A stretch of DNA of 64,000 bases from an uncultured Oscillospiraceae bacterium (lineage in GTDB: Bacteria > Bacillota > Clostridia > Oscillospirales > Oscillospiraceae), in NCBI GenBank assembly GCA_900768135.1, contig CAAGBT010000065.1, forward strand, positions 1-64,000, written 5' to 3'. The notes under the pieces were generated by a model. It saw only the letters and a list, made by a program, of their open reading frames with translations, was not told the DNA's origin and did not search any database. Below are positions 8,555 through 15,960 of the stretch, piece by piece (position 1 is the first letter of the stretch; every line of letters starts with the position of its first letter). The position numbers were made by a program, and so were the translations under genes.

Positions 8555-8589
8555 GCGGACGCGCGGCTCAGGCCCGCCGTCCGCGCCTT
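8555..8589 (+). terminator. Plus-strand terminator-like hairpin in the lipoprotein leader
   Basis: GCGGACG pairs with CGTCCGC across a GC-rich loop and is followed by GCCTTTT on the plus strand. It lies antisense to the 5' leader of the lipoprotein gene, so it would stop transcription coming from behind that gene. Confidence 0.4.
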
Positions 8590-8597
8590 TTCCTCGC

Positions 8598-8632
8598 TGA
8601 CGGGGCAGGGCGCGCCGCCCTGTCCCGTTTTT
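8598..8632 (+). terminator. Second plus-strand terminator-like hairpin before the ROK gene
   Basis: A 12-base stem (ACGGGGCAGGGC with GCCCTGTCCCGT, one G-T pair) is followed directly by TTTTT on the plus strand. No plus-strand gene ends here, so it seems to block antisense transcripts before the ROK promoter. Confidence 0.55.
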
Positions 8633-8742
8633 CCTCTGCGGAGCTTTTTTCGCCCCGCACCATACTTAGACGGCGCGGACAGAAAAAAGTTTCGTTCGTT
8701 TCAAAAAACTTAAAATCTCCCGGTTTTCCGGCCGCGCGGGAC

Positions 8743-8771
8743 TTGCATTTTCCGCGTCCCCGGCATACAAT
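8743..8771 (+). promoter_or_regulatory. Sigma-A promoter of the ROK kinase gene
   Basis: TTGCAT and TACAAT are separated by exactly 17 bases, and the start codon lies 34 bases further on. Confidence 0.6.
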
Positions 8772-8805
8772 CAACGGGAAATCATTCCCCAGGAGGGCTT
8801 TTGTC

Positions 8806-9750
8806 ATGAATTATATCGGCATTGATCTCGGCGGCACAAACATCAAGGGCGCGCTCGTGAGTGCGGAGGGCGAGATCCTGAGGGAGCATTCCGTTCCCAC
8901 GCACGTTGAGCTGGGCAACGCGGCGGTCGCCGGGCGCATGGCGAATCTGATCGCGCAGCTTTGCAGCGGCGAAGATCGCGCCTCCATCGGCGGCGTGGGC
9001 GTTGGCTGCCCCGGCACGGTAGACGATGCGGCGGGCATCGTCCGCTATGCGGCGAATCTGAATTTTCAGGGCTTTGACCTGCGCGCCGCACTGCGCGCAC
9101 ACACCGGCCTGCCCATCCGCCTCGGCAACGATGCCAACGCCGCCGCGCTGGGCGAGGCGCTCTTCGGCTGCGGGCGGAACGCGGAAAGCACCGTTGTGGT
9201 CACGCTCGGCACGGGCGTGGGCGGCGGCGTTGTGCTGAACGGCCGGCTGCTCACCGGCTACACTGGCGCCGCCAGCGAGCTGGGACACATGGTGATCGCA
9301 GAAAACGGCGCGCCGTGTACCTGCGGGCGGCACGGCTGCTTTGAAGCCTATTCCTCCGCCACCGCGCTCATCCGCGACACCCGGCTCGCCATGGCGGCGC
9401 ACCCGGAAAGCCTGCTGCACCTTGTCGCCGCCGAAAACGGCGGCGTGGACGGCCGCACGGCGTTCCTCGCCCGCGAGCGGGGCGACACGGCGGCCGGGCT
9501 CGTGGTGGAGCATTACATCGACCATCTGGCCTGCGGGCTTACCAATCTTGTCAACATTTTCTTCCCCGAGGTCATCGCCCTCTCCGGCGGCATCGCCAAC
9601 CAGGGCGAGGCGCTGCTCGCACCGCTGCGCGAAAAGGTATACGCCGCAACGTTTGGCCACTCCTGTGCCGCGCTGCGCACGCGCATCGAGGTCTGCACGC
9701 TTGGCTACCGTGCCGGCGTCATCGGCGCGGCGATGCTCGCCCGGGACTGA
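8806..9750 (+). CDS. ROK family sugar kinase (glucokinase-like)
   Basis: The start is placed at 8806 (MNYIGIDLGGTN) because AGGAGGG lies 9 bases upstream, giving 314 residues, the normal ROK length. The N-terminal phosphate-binding motif GIDLGGTNIKGAL, the GNDANAAALGE segment with the catalytic aspartate, the GTGVGGGVVLNG loop and the zinc-binding CTCGRHGCFEAY motif are all present. Enzymes of this type phosphorylate glucose or other hexoses and N-acetylhexosamines in the cytoplasm with ATP. No DNA-binding domain is present, so it is a kinase rather than a ROK repressor. Substrate is likely glucose but not certain. It is a single-gene unit between its own promoter and a terminator. Confidence 0.9.
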   Translation: MNYIGIDLGGTNIKGALVSAEGEILREHSVPTHVELGNAAVAGRMANLIAQLCSGEDRASIGGVGVGCPGTVDDAAGIVRYAANLNFQGFDLRAALRAHTGLPIRLGNDANAAALGEALFGCGRNAESTVVVTLGTGVGGGVVLNGRLLTGYTGAASELGHMVIAENGAPCTCGRHGCFEAYSSATALIRDTRLAMAAHPESLLHLVAAENGGVDGRTAFLARERGDTAAGLVVEHYIDHLACGLTNLVNIFFPEVIALSGGIANQGEALLAPLREKVYAATFGHSCAALRTRIEVCTLGYRAGVIGAAMLARD

Positions 9751-9780
9751 CAGCCCCGCCGCACGGCTCCTTACAATACA

Positions 9781-9822
9781 AGCAGGCCGGCATTTCCTTC
9801 CGAAATGCCGGCCTGCTCCTTT
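9781..9822. terminator. Bidirectional terminator between ROK kinase and GerMN lipoprotein genes
   Basis: A perfect 15-base stem (AGCAGGCCGGCATTT with its complement) encloses a 7-base loop and is followed by CCTTTTCC on the plus strand. The two flanking genes converge on it. Confidence 0.75.
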
Positions 9823-9838
9823 TCCCCGCTTTTTGCTC

Positions 9839-10750
9839 TCAGGACGCCTGCGGCAGCGGCAGATCCGCGGCCGGATGCGCCGGGAGCGGCGCGCTTTCGC
9901 CCTCGACCAGAAACTGCACCTGCTCCACGCCGCTGAGCGAGAGAATGGAATTTTCCAGCGAAGCGAACAGCAGCGCGCGCTGCGTCTCATCCTCCGGCAG
10001 CGACGTTTCCCCGGAAATATTCAGGTAGCACACTTTCTCCTCGATGCGCGAGGACAGCACAGCAAAATCCTCCGGCAGAAGGCCCGCGAGCGTATCGTCC
10101 TCCGGCCCCTGCGCAAGCGCCTCGATCAGCGCGTTCACGCGCGTCTGCCCCTCATAAAGCGCCAGGGTCTGCTGCTCGGCGCGCAGCGTTCCCGTCTCCC
10201 GGTCAAGGAAGTAGAGCGAAACGGTGATCGGCCGCAGGCCGCTCTCGCGGCTCGACAGCAGCGTGTCCGCCGCCAGCAGCACCTGCGTCTTCCGGTAGGG
10301 CAGCTCGCGCCCGTTCGCCGTGATGCTCACGGCGTTCACATTCGGTATCTGCGTCAGCGTAAGCGTTACGCAGTAATCCGCAAGCGACAGATCAATCCCC
10401 GAAAGTCTGGCGTACTGCGCGCTGAAATCCAGCCGCGCGCGCCTGCCGGAGATCGTGAGCGACTGCAGCGCCGTTCCCTCCGGCACCGGAGAACGCAACG
10501 ACGCTTCCTCCGGCTGCTCCAGCAGCTTTTCCACCAGCGCGCGGGCGCAGGCTTCGGTCTCCTCCTCGCCGTCCGGCACATAGCGCCTGTTGGAAGCGGC
10601 GATCGCATCAGCGCCGCCTGCGCCGTCCGGATCAGTCAGGTAATACAGCGCGTATCCTTCCTCCTCCTGCGTCTGCGTCCGCCTGGCGCAGGCGTTCAAA
10701 AGCAGCAGCGCAGCAAGCGCCGCCGTCAGCAGTAAAAAGCGCTTCCTCAT
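9839..10750 (-). CDS. GerMN-domain lipoprotein
   Basis: The start at 10750 overlaps the kinase stop by four bases (ATGA), giving 303 residues; an earlier in-frame ATG would bury it in the kinase gene. The N-terminus is a lipoprotein signal ending LLNACAR. Two GerMN-like regions can be seen: about 75-165 (FSAQYARL... with ITANG) and about 180-280 (VSLYFLD..., ALAQGPEDDTLAGLLPEDF, YLNISGE). The pattern of sales-like ALAQGP followed by an LP is typical of GerMN (SpoGerM) domains. In Actinobacteria, the GerMN lipoprotein LpqB works with the MtrB kinase; here it follows a kinase of the same kind, which suggests a similar accessory role. Confidence 0.85.
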   Translation of the reverse strand: MRKRFLLLTAALAALLLLNACARRTQTQEEEGYALYYLTDPDGAGGADAIAASNRRYVPDGEEETEACARALVEKLLEQPEEASLRSPVPEGTALQSLTISGRRARLDFSAQYARLSGIDLSLADYCVTLTLTQIPNVNAVSITANGRELPYRKTQVLLAADTLLSSRESGLRPITVSLYFLDRETGTLRAEQQTLALYEGQTRVNALIEALAQGPEDDTLAGLLPEDFAVLSSRIEEKVCYLNISGETSLPEDETQRALLFASLENSILSLSGVEQVQFLVEGESAPLPAHPAADLPLPQAS

Positions 10751-12162
10751 GCCGGTTCTCCTTCCTCTCCGCAGCGCGGCAGGCACACGGTGAACACCGT
10801 GCCGCCGCCCTCGCGCGCGCAGACCGCAATGCTGCCGCCGCGGCAGCGCACCGTATCGGCCACGATGGAAAGCCCCAGTCCCGTGCCGCCAGCAGCGCGG
10901 GACCGCATTTTGTCCACGCGGTAAAAGCGGTCGAAGATGCGCGGCATGTCGCTTTCGGGAATGCCGATGCCGTTGTCGCTCACAGTGAGTACGCAGGCCG
11001 TTTCGTTCCCATCCAGCCGCACCTGCACAAAGCCGCCGGGACGATTGTATTTGATCGCGTTCTCCGTCAGGTTGTAAATGATCTGATGCAGATCGTCCTC
11101 GCTGGCAAGCGTGCTGCCCGCGCGCATGATGCTGCTTGTCAGACAGACCTGCCGCTCCTCCGCCACAAGGCGCAGCATCCGCGTTACGCGGCCGATGACC
11201 GGCGCGATGTCCACGACCTCCGCCGCCGGCAGCGCGCCGCTGTCCAGCCGCGTCAGCCGCAGCAGGTTTTCCGTAATGCGCGCCAGGCGCTCGGACTCCT
11301 GCTCAATATCGCCCACGAACTCGCGCACGGTAGCGGCGTCCATGTTTTCGGTCTGTAAAATGGAGTCCGACAGCAGGCGGATCCCGGCAAGCGGCGTTTT
11401 CAGCTCGTGGGACGCATCCGACACAAAGCGCCGGCGCGCTTCCTCCGTGGTCTGCAGGCGGTCGGCCATGGCGTTGAACTCCAGCGCCAGCTCGCTGATC
11501 TCATCGCTGCCGCCCACCTCGGCGTGGTGGCTGTAGGAGCCTTCGCGCATTTTCCGGATGGCGTCGGTCAGCACGCCGAAGCGCCGCGTCAGCACGCGCG
11601 AGAGCAGCAGGCTGATGCCCACGGCAAACACCGTGACCACCGCCGAGATCGTCAGCAGGTTTCTTTGCAGCGACAGCAGCAGCGCCGCCTGCTCGGTATC
11701 ATATTCGTAGGCGTACACCGCGCCGATGGTCTGGCTGTGGTAGATGACAGGCGAGGCGGCGCGGCTTTTGAACGCATCGTCCGAGAACTCAACGAAAAAG
11801 ACGTCCTCCCCCCGCAGCGCCCGCACCACCTCCGTGTAAAACGCATAGCGCCCAATGGCGCCGTCGGTCTCGCGCGTGTCGTAAAGCACGCGCCCCGAAG
11901 CGTCCGTGACGAGGATGCGGGACACGCCCGTTTCCTCCACCAGCGTCATCGCGTCCGCCACGTTCTCTTCGTTCAGCTCCTCCAGCCCGGAAAGCGCCGT
12001 TACCATCACCGCCACGCTGCTTTGCAGCGAGCTTTGCTTAGAGCGGAACGTCAGGTTTTCCGAGGTGACGAGCGGATAGGTGTTCATCAGCAGCAGCACC
12101 GCCAGAATGATGGCGATGTAGCTGACGCTGAATTTGCTTTGCAGGCTCGCGCCCTTGCGCAT
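10747..12162 (-). CDS. Two-component sensor histidine kinase
   Basis: The 471-residue protein has two membrane helices (about 13-30 and 169-189) around a 135-residue extracellular domain. A HAMP linker follows, then a HisKA domain with phospho-acceptor His252 in SHELKTP. The HATPase domain has the N box (NLTENAIKYN), the G1 box (DNGIGIP) and the G2 box (GTGLGLSI). It should autophosphorylate and pass phosphate to the response regulator encoded immediately upstream (gap 37 bases). It overlaps the GerMN lipoprotein gene downstream by four bases. The extracellular domain resembles the double-PDC or sCache type found in PhoR/WalK-like kinases, but no ligand can be named. Confidence 0.92.
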   Translation of the reverse strand: MRKGASLQSKFSVSYIAIILAVLLLMNTYPLVTSENLTFRSKQSSLQSSVAVMVTALSGLEELNEENVADAMTLVEETGVSRILVTDASGRVLYDTRETDGAIGRYAFYTEVVRALRGEDVFFVEFSDDAFKSRAASPVIYHSQTIGAVYAYEYDTEQAALLLSLQRNLLTISAVVTVFAVGISLLLSRVLTRRFGVLTDAIRKMREGSYSHHAEVGGSDEISELALEFNAMADRLQTTEEARRRFVSDASHELKTPLAGIRLLSDSILQTENMDAATVREFVGDIEQESERLARITENLLRLTRLDSGALPAAEVVDIAPVIGRVTRMLRLVAEERQVCLTSSIMRAGSTLASEDDLHQIIYNLTENAIKYNRPGGFVQVRLDGNETACVLTVSDNGIGIPESDMPRIFDRFYRVDKMRSRAAGGTGLGLSIVADTVRCRGGSIAVCAREGGGTVFTVCLPRCGEEGEPA

Positions 12163-12199
12163 GGCGGCGTCCTCCCTTCTCCGGCACTCTCCGCCGCAG

Positions 12200-12886
12200 T
12201 CAGTCCTTGAGATAGTATCCCACGCCCCATTTTGTCAGGATGTGCTGCGGCGCGGCGGGGTTATCCTCCAGCTTTTCGCGCAGGCGGCGGATATGAACGT
12301 CCACCGTGCGGTAATCGCCTGCGTAAGTATAGCCCCACACAAGGTCCATCAGGTTTTCGCGCGAATAGACGCGGCGCGGGTTTTTCACCAGCAGCTCCAT
12401 CAGGTCGTATTCCTTGGCCGTCAGCTCCACGGCCTCGCCGTTTCGCAGCGCCACGCGCTGCTTGAGATCGAGCGTGATGCCGCCGGCCGTGAGCAGCGCG
12501 CCGTGCAAGCCCTGCTGGGGCGCCGCCGCGTTCGCCCGCCGGAGCAGCGCGCGGATGCGCGCCTTCAGCTCCAGAATGTTGAAGGGCTTTGTGATATAGT
12601 CGTCCGCGCCGGACTCCAGCCCGATGATCTTGTCGGCGTCCTCGCTGCGGGCGGTGAGCATAATGATCGGCACATTGGAAAATTCGCGGATGCGCATACA
12701 GGCCGTCAGCCCGTCCACCTGCGGCATCATCAGGTCGAGAATGATAAGGTCGAAGCCGCCGCTTTTCGCCATGTCGATGGCCGTTGCGCCGTCGCAGGCC
12801 GTCTCCACGGCGTAGCCCTCGTTCTCAAGGTTGAATTTTATGCCTTTGACAAGCAGCTGCTCATCGTCAACGACCAGTATCTTCAT
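12200..12886 (-). CDS. OmpR/PhoB family response regulator
   Basis: The start at 12886 (MKILVVDDEQ) is preceded by GAGGAAC and gives 228 residues, standard for the family. The receiver domain has the acidic pair DD at 7-8, phospho-acceptor Asp51 in LIILDLMMP, a Thr in MLTAR and Lys in YITKPF. The C-terminal winged helix (about 130-226) has the RVYSRENLMDLVWGY and VDVHIRRLREKLE features. It is the partner of the kinase encoded next. The YycF/WalR-like C-terminus and the GerMN gene suggest envelope control, but the targets are unknown. Its first 20 bases overlap the end of the comEA-like gene. Confidence 0.92.
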   Translation of the reverse strand: MKILVVDDEQLLVKGIKFNLENEGYAVETACDGATAIDMAKSGGFDLIILDLMMPQVDGLTACMRIREFSNVPIIMLTARSEDADKIIGLESGADDYITKPFNILELKARIRALLRRANAAAPQQGLHGALLTAGGITLDLKQRVALRNGEAVELTAKEYDLMELLVKNPRRVYSRENLMDLVWGYTYAGDYRTVDVHIRRLREKLEDNPAAPQHILTKWGVGYYLKD

Positions 12887-13271
12887 CCGGTTCCTCCTCA
12901 AATATGATCTGCGCGCGGAAGCCTGCAAGCTTCGCTTCTCCAATGCCGCTGACGTTCAGCAGATCCTCTGCCGCCGCAAACGCGCCGTGTTCCTCGCGGT
13001 AATCGATGATGCGCTGCGCCAGCGCCGGGCCGATGCCCGTAAGCGTCTCCAGCTCCTCTGCGGCGGCGGTGTTCACATTCACCTTCTGCCGCACCGGCGC
13101 GGTGGGCGCCTGCGTCTCCTCCTGCACGGCAACGCTGATCCCGTTCTCCAGCCGCTCCGCATCTGCGGCGCGGCGGTACAGCAGCCGGAGCGAGAGCGCA
13201 AAGCACAGCGTCAGCGCGGCCAGCACAAAGTACACGCCGCAGATCCTGGTTTTCTTTTCTTGCCGCTCCAC
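12867..13271 (-). CDS. ComEA-like helix-hairpin-helix protein
   Basis: The 134-residue product has one N-terminal membrane helix (about 12-30), a short linker, and a C-terminal pair of helix-hairpin-helix motifs (about 65-125) with VNVNTAAAEELETLTGIG and GIGEAKLAGF. This is the DNA-binding end of ComEA, the membrane receptor for incoming DNA in natural transformation. The SLBB domain that full-length ComEA carries between the helix and the HhH region is missing, so it is a short version. It overlaps the response regulator gene by 20 bases, so the two are probably translated together. No other competence gene is present in the window. Confidence 0.82.
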   Translation of the reverse strand: MERQEKKTRICGVYFVLAALTLCFALSLRLLYRRAADAERLENGISVAVQEETQAPTAPVRQKVNVNTAAAEELETLTGIGPALAQRIIDYREEHGAFAAAEDLLNVSGIGEAKLAGFRAQIIFEEEPDEDTGR

Positions 13272-13273
13272 GG

Positions 13274-13302
13274 TTGCACTCGCCCCGCTTTTTTGTTATA
13301 CT
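13274..13302 (+). promoter_or_regulatory. Sigma-A promoter of the D,D-carboxypeptidase gene
   Basis: TTGCAC and TATACT are separated by 17 bases; the start codon follows after 78 bases. It lies directly against the start of the divergent comEA-like gene. Confidence 0.55.
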
Positions 13303-13380
13303 GATGTCGAAGCGTGCCGAACGGCGCGCCGGACGATCCTGTTTCGATTTTAATTGTAACACATGCCGAGGTATATTTCC

Positions 13381-14748
13381 ATGAAAAAACGCCGTCTGCT
13401 GTCACTTTTTTTGTCTCTTTCCCTGCTTGTCCCGCTGCTCGGAACGACAAGCGCCCGCGCCTATGAGGATTTCGACCTTGATGCGCGCGCAGGCCTTCTC
13501 ATCGAGGCGGACACGGGCGAGATCCTGTATGAAAAGAACGCGCACCAGGAAAACTATCCCGCCTCGCTCACAAAGGTGATGGTCGCGCTGCTGGTGCTGG
13601 AAGCCATCGATGAAGGCCGCCTTGCGCTCACCGACGAGATCACCGCCAGCGAGACTGCGATGGCCGGGCTCTCGAGCGACGGCAGCACCGCCAACATCAA
13701 GGCCGGCGAAACGCTGACGGTGGAGGAGCTGCTGTACTGTATGCTGGTCGTCTCGGCCAACGAGGCATGCAACATCCTCGGCGAGGCCGTGAGCGGCACG
13801 GTGGGCAGCTTTGTCGCGCGCATGAATGAGCGCGCGCAGGAGCTGGGCTGCGAGCATACGCACTTTGTCAACGCCTCCGGCCTGCACGATGCGCAGCATT
13901 ACACGACCGCGTGGGATCTCTACCTCATCACGCGCGAGGCCATGCAGCATGACAAGTTCATGGATATCTGCAACACCAAGAGCCATACCGTTCCCGCCAC
14001 GAATCTGACGGAGAAGCCCCGCGAGCTGCACACAACGAATTTCCTTATCTCCAACTGGCGCGCCCGCGGCTATGTCTACCGCGATGCGCAGGGCATCAAA
14101 ACCGGCTCGACCCCCGAAGCGGGCTACTGTCTCATCTCCTCCGCGCTGCGCGGCAGCCGCCACCTGATCAGCGTGGTGCTGGGCGCGGAGCGCGTAACGC
14201 TTGAAGACGGCGAGACCATCCAGACGCGCAGCTTCTCGGAAACATCGCGTATGTTCGACTGGGGCTTTGACAATTTTGTCCGGCAGGACATTCTCTCGGC
14301 GGACGAACCCATTCAGGAGGTCCCCGTTGCACTCTCAAGCGAGACCAATTATGTCGTTGTCCATGCGGCGGAGAGCCTGAGCTGCCTGCTGCCGGACAAT
14401 GTGACGCCCGATATGCTCGAGCGCACCGTCTCACTCACGAATGAGACGGTGGACGCGCCCGTGAGCGCCGGCGACGTGCTTGGCACGCTCACGCTCTCCT
14501 ACCGCGGCACGGTCTATGGCGAAACGGAGCTGTTGGCGCTCAGCGACGTATCGGCCTCCTGGTTCCTCACGGCGCAGCGGGATGTGGTGAACTTCTTCTC
14601 GCAGACCTGGGTGAAGATCGCCCTGCTCGTGCTGGCGCTGCTCGTCATCGCACTCATCGTCTACTGCACCATTTTCTCCCGCCGCCGCAGGTATGGCCGC
14701 CGCCGCTATGGCGCGGCGCACGGCGGCTACCGCGGGCGCAGAAGATGA
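13381..14748 (+). CDS. D-alanyl-D-alanine carboxypeptidase (DacF/PBP5-type)
   Basis: The start at 13381 (MKKRRLL) has GAGG nine bases upstream; an ATG six codons earlier has no ribosome site. The 455-residue protein begins with a signal peptide ending around SARA. The three penicillin-binding motifs are intact: SLTK with Ser62 as nucleophile, SAN at 125-127 and KTG at 240-242. A beta-rich PBP5 C-terminal domain follows (about 305-395). Near the C-terminus there is a membrane helix (about 420-440) and an Arg/Tyr-rich cytoplasmic tail. It trims the terminal D-Ala from peptidoglycan stem peptides. Cleavage by a C-terminal transmembrane anchor is typical of Firmicute DacA/DacF. Whether it is vegetative or spore-specific cannot be told from the sequence. 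Confidence 0.93.
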   Translation: MKKRRLLSLFLSLSLLVPLLGTTSARAYEDFDLDARAGLLIEADTGEILYEKNAHQENYPASLTKVMVALLVLEAIDEGRLALTDEITASETAMAGLSSDGSTANIKAGETLTVEELLYCMLVVSANEACNILGEAVSGTVGSFVARMNERAQELGCEHTHFVNASGLHDAQHYTTAWDLYLITREAMQHDKFMDICNTKSHTVPATNLTEKPRELHTTNFLISNWRARGYVYRDAQGIKTGSTPEAGYCLISSALRGSRHLISVVLGAERVTLEDGETIQTRSFSETSRMFDWGFDNFVRQDILSADEPIQEVPVALSSETNYVVVHAAESLSCLLPDNVTPDMLERTVSLTNETVDAPVSAGDVLGTLTLSYRGTVYGETELLALSDVSASWFLTAQRDVVNFFSQTWVKIALLVLALLVIALIVYCTIFSRRRRYGRRRYGAAHGGYRGRRR

Positions 14749-14812
14749 CCGGCTGCAAAAGCGGCTCCGGGCTGCTTTTTCGCATGAGGCCACAGCCTGC
14801 GGCAGTGCATAC

Positions 14813-14852
14813 AAAAACAGGCAGGAGGGACGCAGCGCGTCCCTCCTGTTTT
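14813..14852. terminator. Bidirectional terminator between carboxypeptidase and gerQ-like genes
   Basis: A perfect 12-base stem (CAGGAGGGACGC) with a three-base loop is flanked by A-rich bases on the left and TTTT on the right. The two genes converge on it and the gerQ-like stop lies at its edge. Confidence 0.8.
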
Positions 14853-15334
14853 CAGCTCAGTGTGACGATGTTGTTGCCCTGCGGGAACTCCACAAAGCGG
14901 ATGGAATACAGGTCGGCGGTGATGTAAGCGCTGCGGCCGGGGTGAAAGATCGTAATATAGTCGTTCCCCACCTCGCGCAGCGTTCCCACTGCGACCACCG
15001 TATTCTGTGAACCGACAAGGAAGCTGACGATCACCGCGCGCCCGATGTTGCGCGCGAGCATCCCCTTCCACGAGTTGTAGGCCATTTTGTCTACGGTCTG
15101 CACCTCTTCCACTCTGTCCGGCGTACCCTGAAACTGCCCGGCCCTGCCGCCCTGCGGCAGGAGCGACATACTTCCGGCGCCCGATGAACCGCCGAGCATC
15201 TCCTCGTAGCTCTGGCTTGCGTTGCTGCTGTCATTGTTGTTATTGCCGCTGCCGCCGCTCTGCGCGCCCGCCATGGCGGGTACGGCGACCATCTGCTCGT
15301 AAAGGCAGGGCATACTTTTCCCCAGCTGGATCAT
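14852..15334 (-). CDS. gerQ: Spore coat protein GerQ-like
   Basis: The 160-residue protein has a low-complexity Gly/Ser/Asn N-terminal half. The conserved C-terminal domain (about 85-158) reads LARNIGRAVIVSF, then a REVGNDYITIF strand and a YSIRFVEFP ending, matching the GerQ (YwdL) pattern. GerQ is an inner spore-coat protein needed to place CwlJ and is cross-linked by transglutaminase in Bacillus. The cwlJ-like gene lies directly upstream on the same strand, an arrangement also found in Bacillus, which strengthens the call. The N-terminal half is longer than usual. Confidence 0.75.
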   Translation of the reverse strand: MIQLGKSMPCLYEQMVAVPAMAGAQSGGSGNNNNDSSNASQSYEEMLGGSSGAGSMSLLPQGGRAGQFQGTPDRVEEVQTVDKMAYNSWKGMLARNIGRAVIVSFLVGSQNTVVAVGTLREVGNDYITIFHPGRSAYITADLYSIRFVEFPQGNNIVTLS

Positions 15335-15414
15335 AATGATCTCCTCCCTTTCCTAATTCAGTCTGTCCGCGCGCAGGCGGCAGGGCTGCGCCTGCTCCGC
15401 CGCGCAGGACTCCG

Positions 15415-15855
15415 TCAGGTATCGTAATAGGCGGCGGTCGGATCGTAAAAGCAATGATCGCCGATGCGCGTGTTGAATACCCCCACGCGCGAGGGAAAGT
15501 TCGTGCGGCAGGTGCTGGAAAAGGGATTGAAAAACCACAGCGCCTCGCCAAGTCCGGAAAGGCGGTTGCCCGCCATCGCCCAGTCGGCGACCTCGAAATG
15601 GATCTCTGTCGGGCGCATATTGTAGATATTCTGCGGGTTATAAGCGCCGCGCTCGGTCTCGCTGGCGCAAACGAACTGTCCGGGCTGAAAAATAATGTTC
15701 CGGATGCTTCCCCGCCCCACACGCGCATATTCCCCGCCCGTGGCCTGCACGCGGTTCATCACGACGCTCGCCACCGCCTTCATTCCGTTTTCCCCCTCGC
15801 CGCCCGCCTCGCATTCGATCAGCCGCGCAAGCAGTTCGCGGTCGGAATACGCCAT
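15415..15855 (-). CDS. cwlJ: Spore cortex hydrolase CwlJ-like (SleB-type Hydrolase_2)
   Basis: The 146-residue protein is a single SleB/CwlJ catalytic domain with no signal peptide and no peptidoglycan-binding domain, as in CwlJ. The catalytic glutamate is expected in LIECEAGGEG near the N-terminus. The VASVVMNRV segment, the VGVFNTRIGDHCFY segment and the C-terminal YYDT are typical. CwlJ degrades spore cortex with muramic-delta-lactam during germination and depends on GerQ, which is encoded next after 80 bases. The start has a GGAGGGGA site 7 bases upstream. This pair is good evidence that the organism forms spores. Confidence 0.88.
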   Translation of the reverse strand: MAYSDRELLARLIECEAGGEGENGMKAVASVVMNRVQATGGEYARVGRGSIRNIIFQPGQFVCASETERGAYNPQNIYNMRPTEIHFEVADWAMAGNRLSGLGEALWFFNPFSSTCRTNFPSRVGVFNTRIGDHCFYDPTAAYYDT

Positions 15856-15918
15856 TGCCGTCCCCTCCTCCCATGGCTTCTTCCCATCCAGTCTATGCGC
15901 GCAGGGCCGTCCGCGCGC

Positions 15919-15954
15919 AAAAAGCGCCGCAGGCGCAATGCCTGCGGCGCTTTT
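15919..15954 (-). terminator. Terminator of the uppP-ftsK operon
   Basis: On the minus strand a perfect 11-base GC stem (GCGCCGCAGGC) with a five-base loop is followed by TTTTTGC. It lies a few bases past the ftsK stop. Confidence 0.8.
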
Positions 15955-15960
15955 ATCCTG

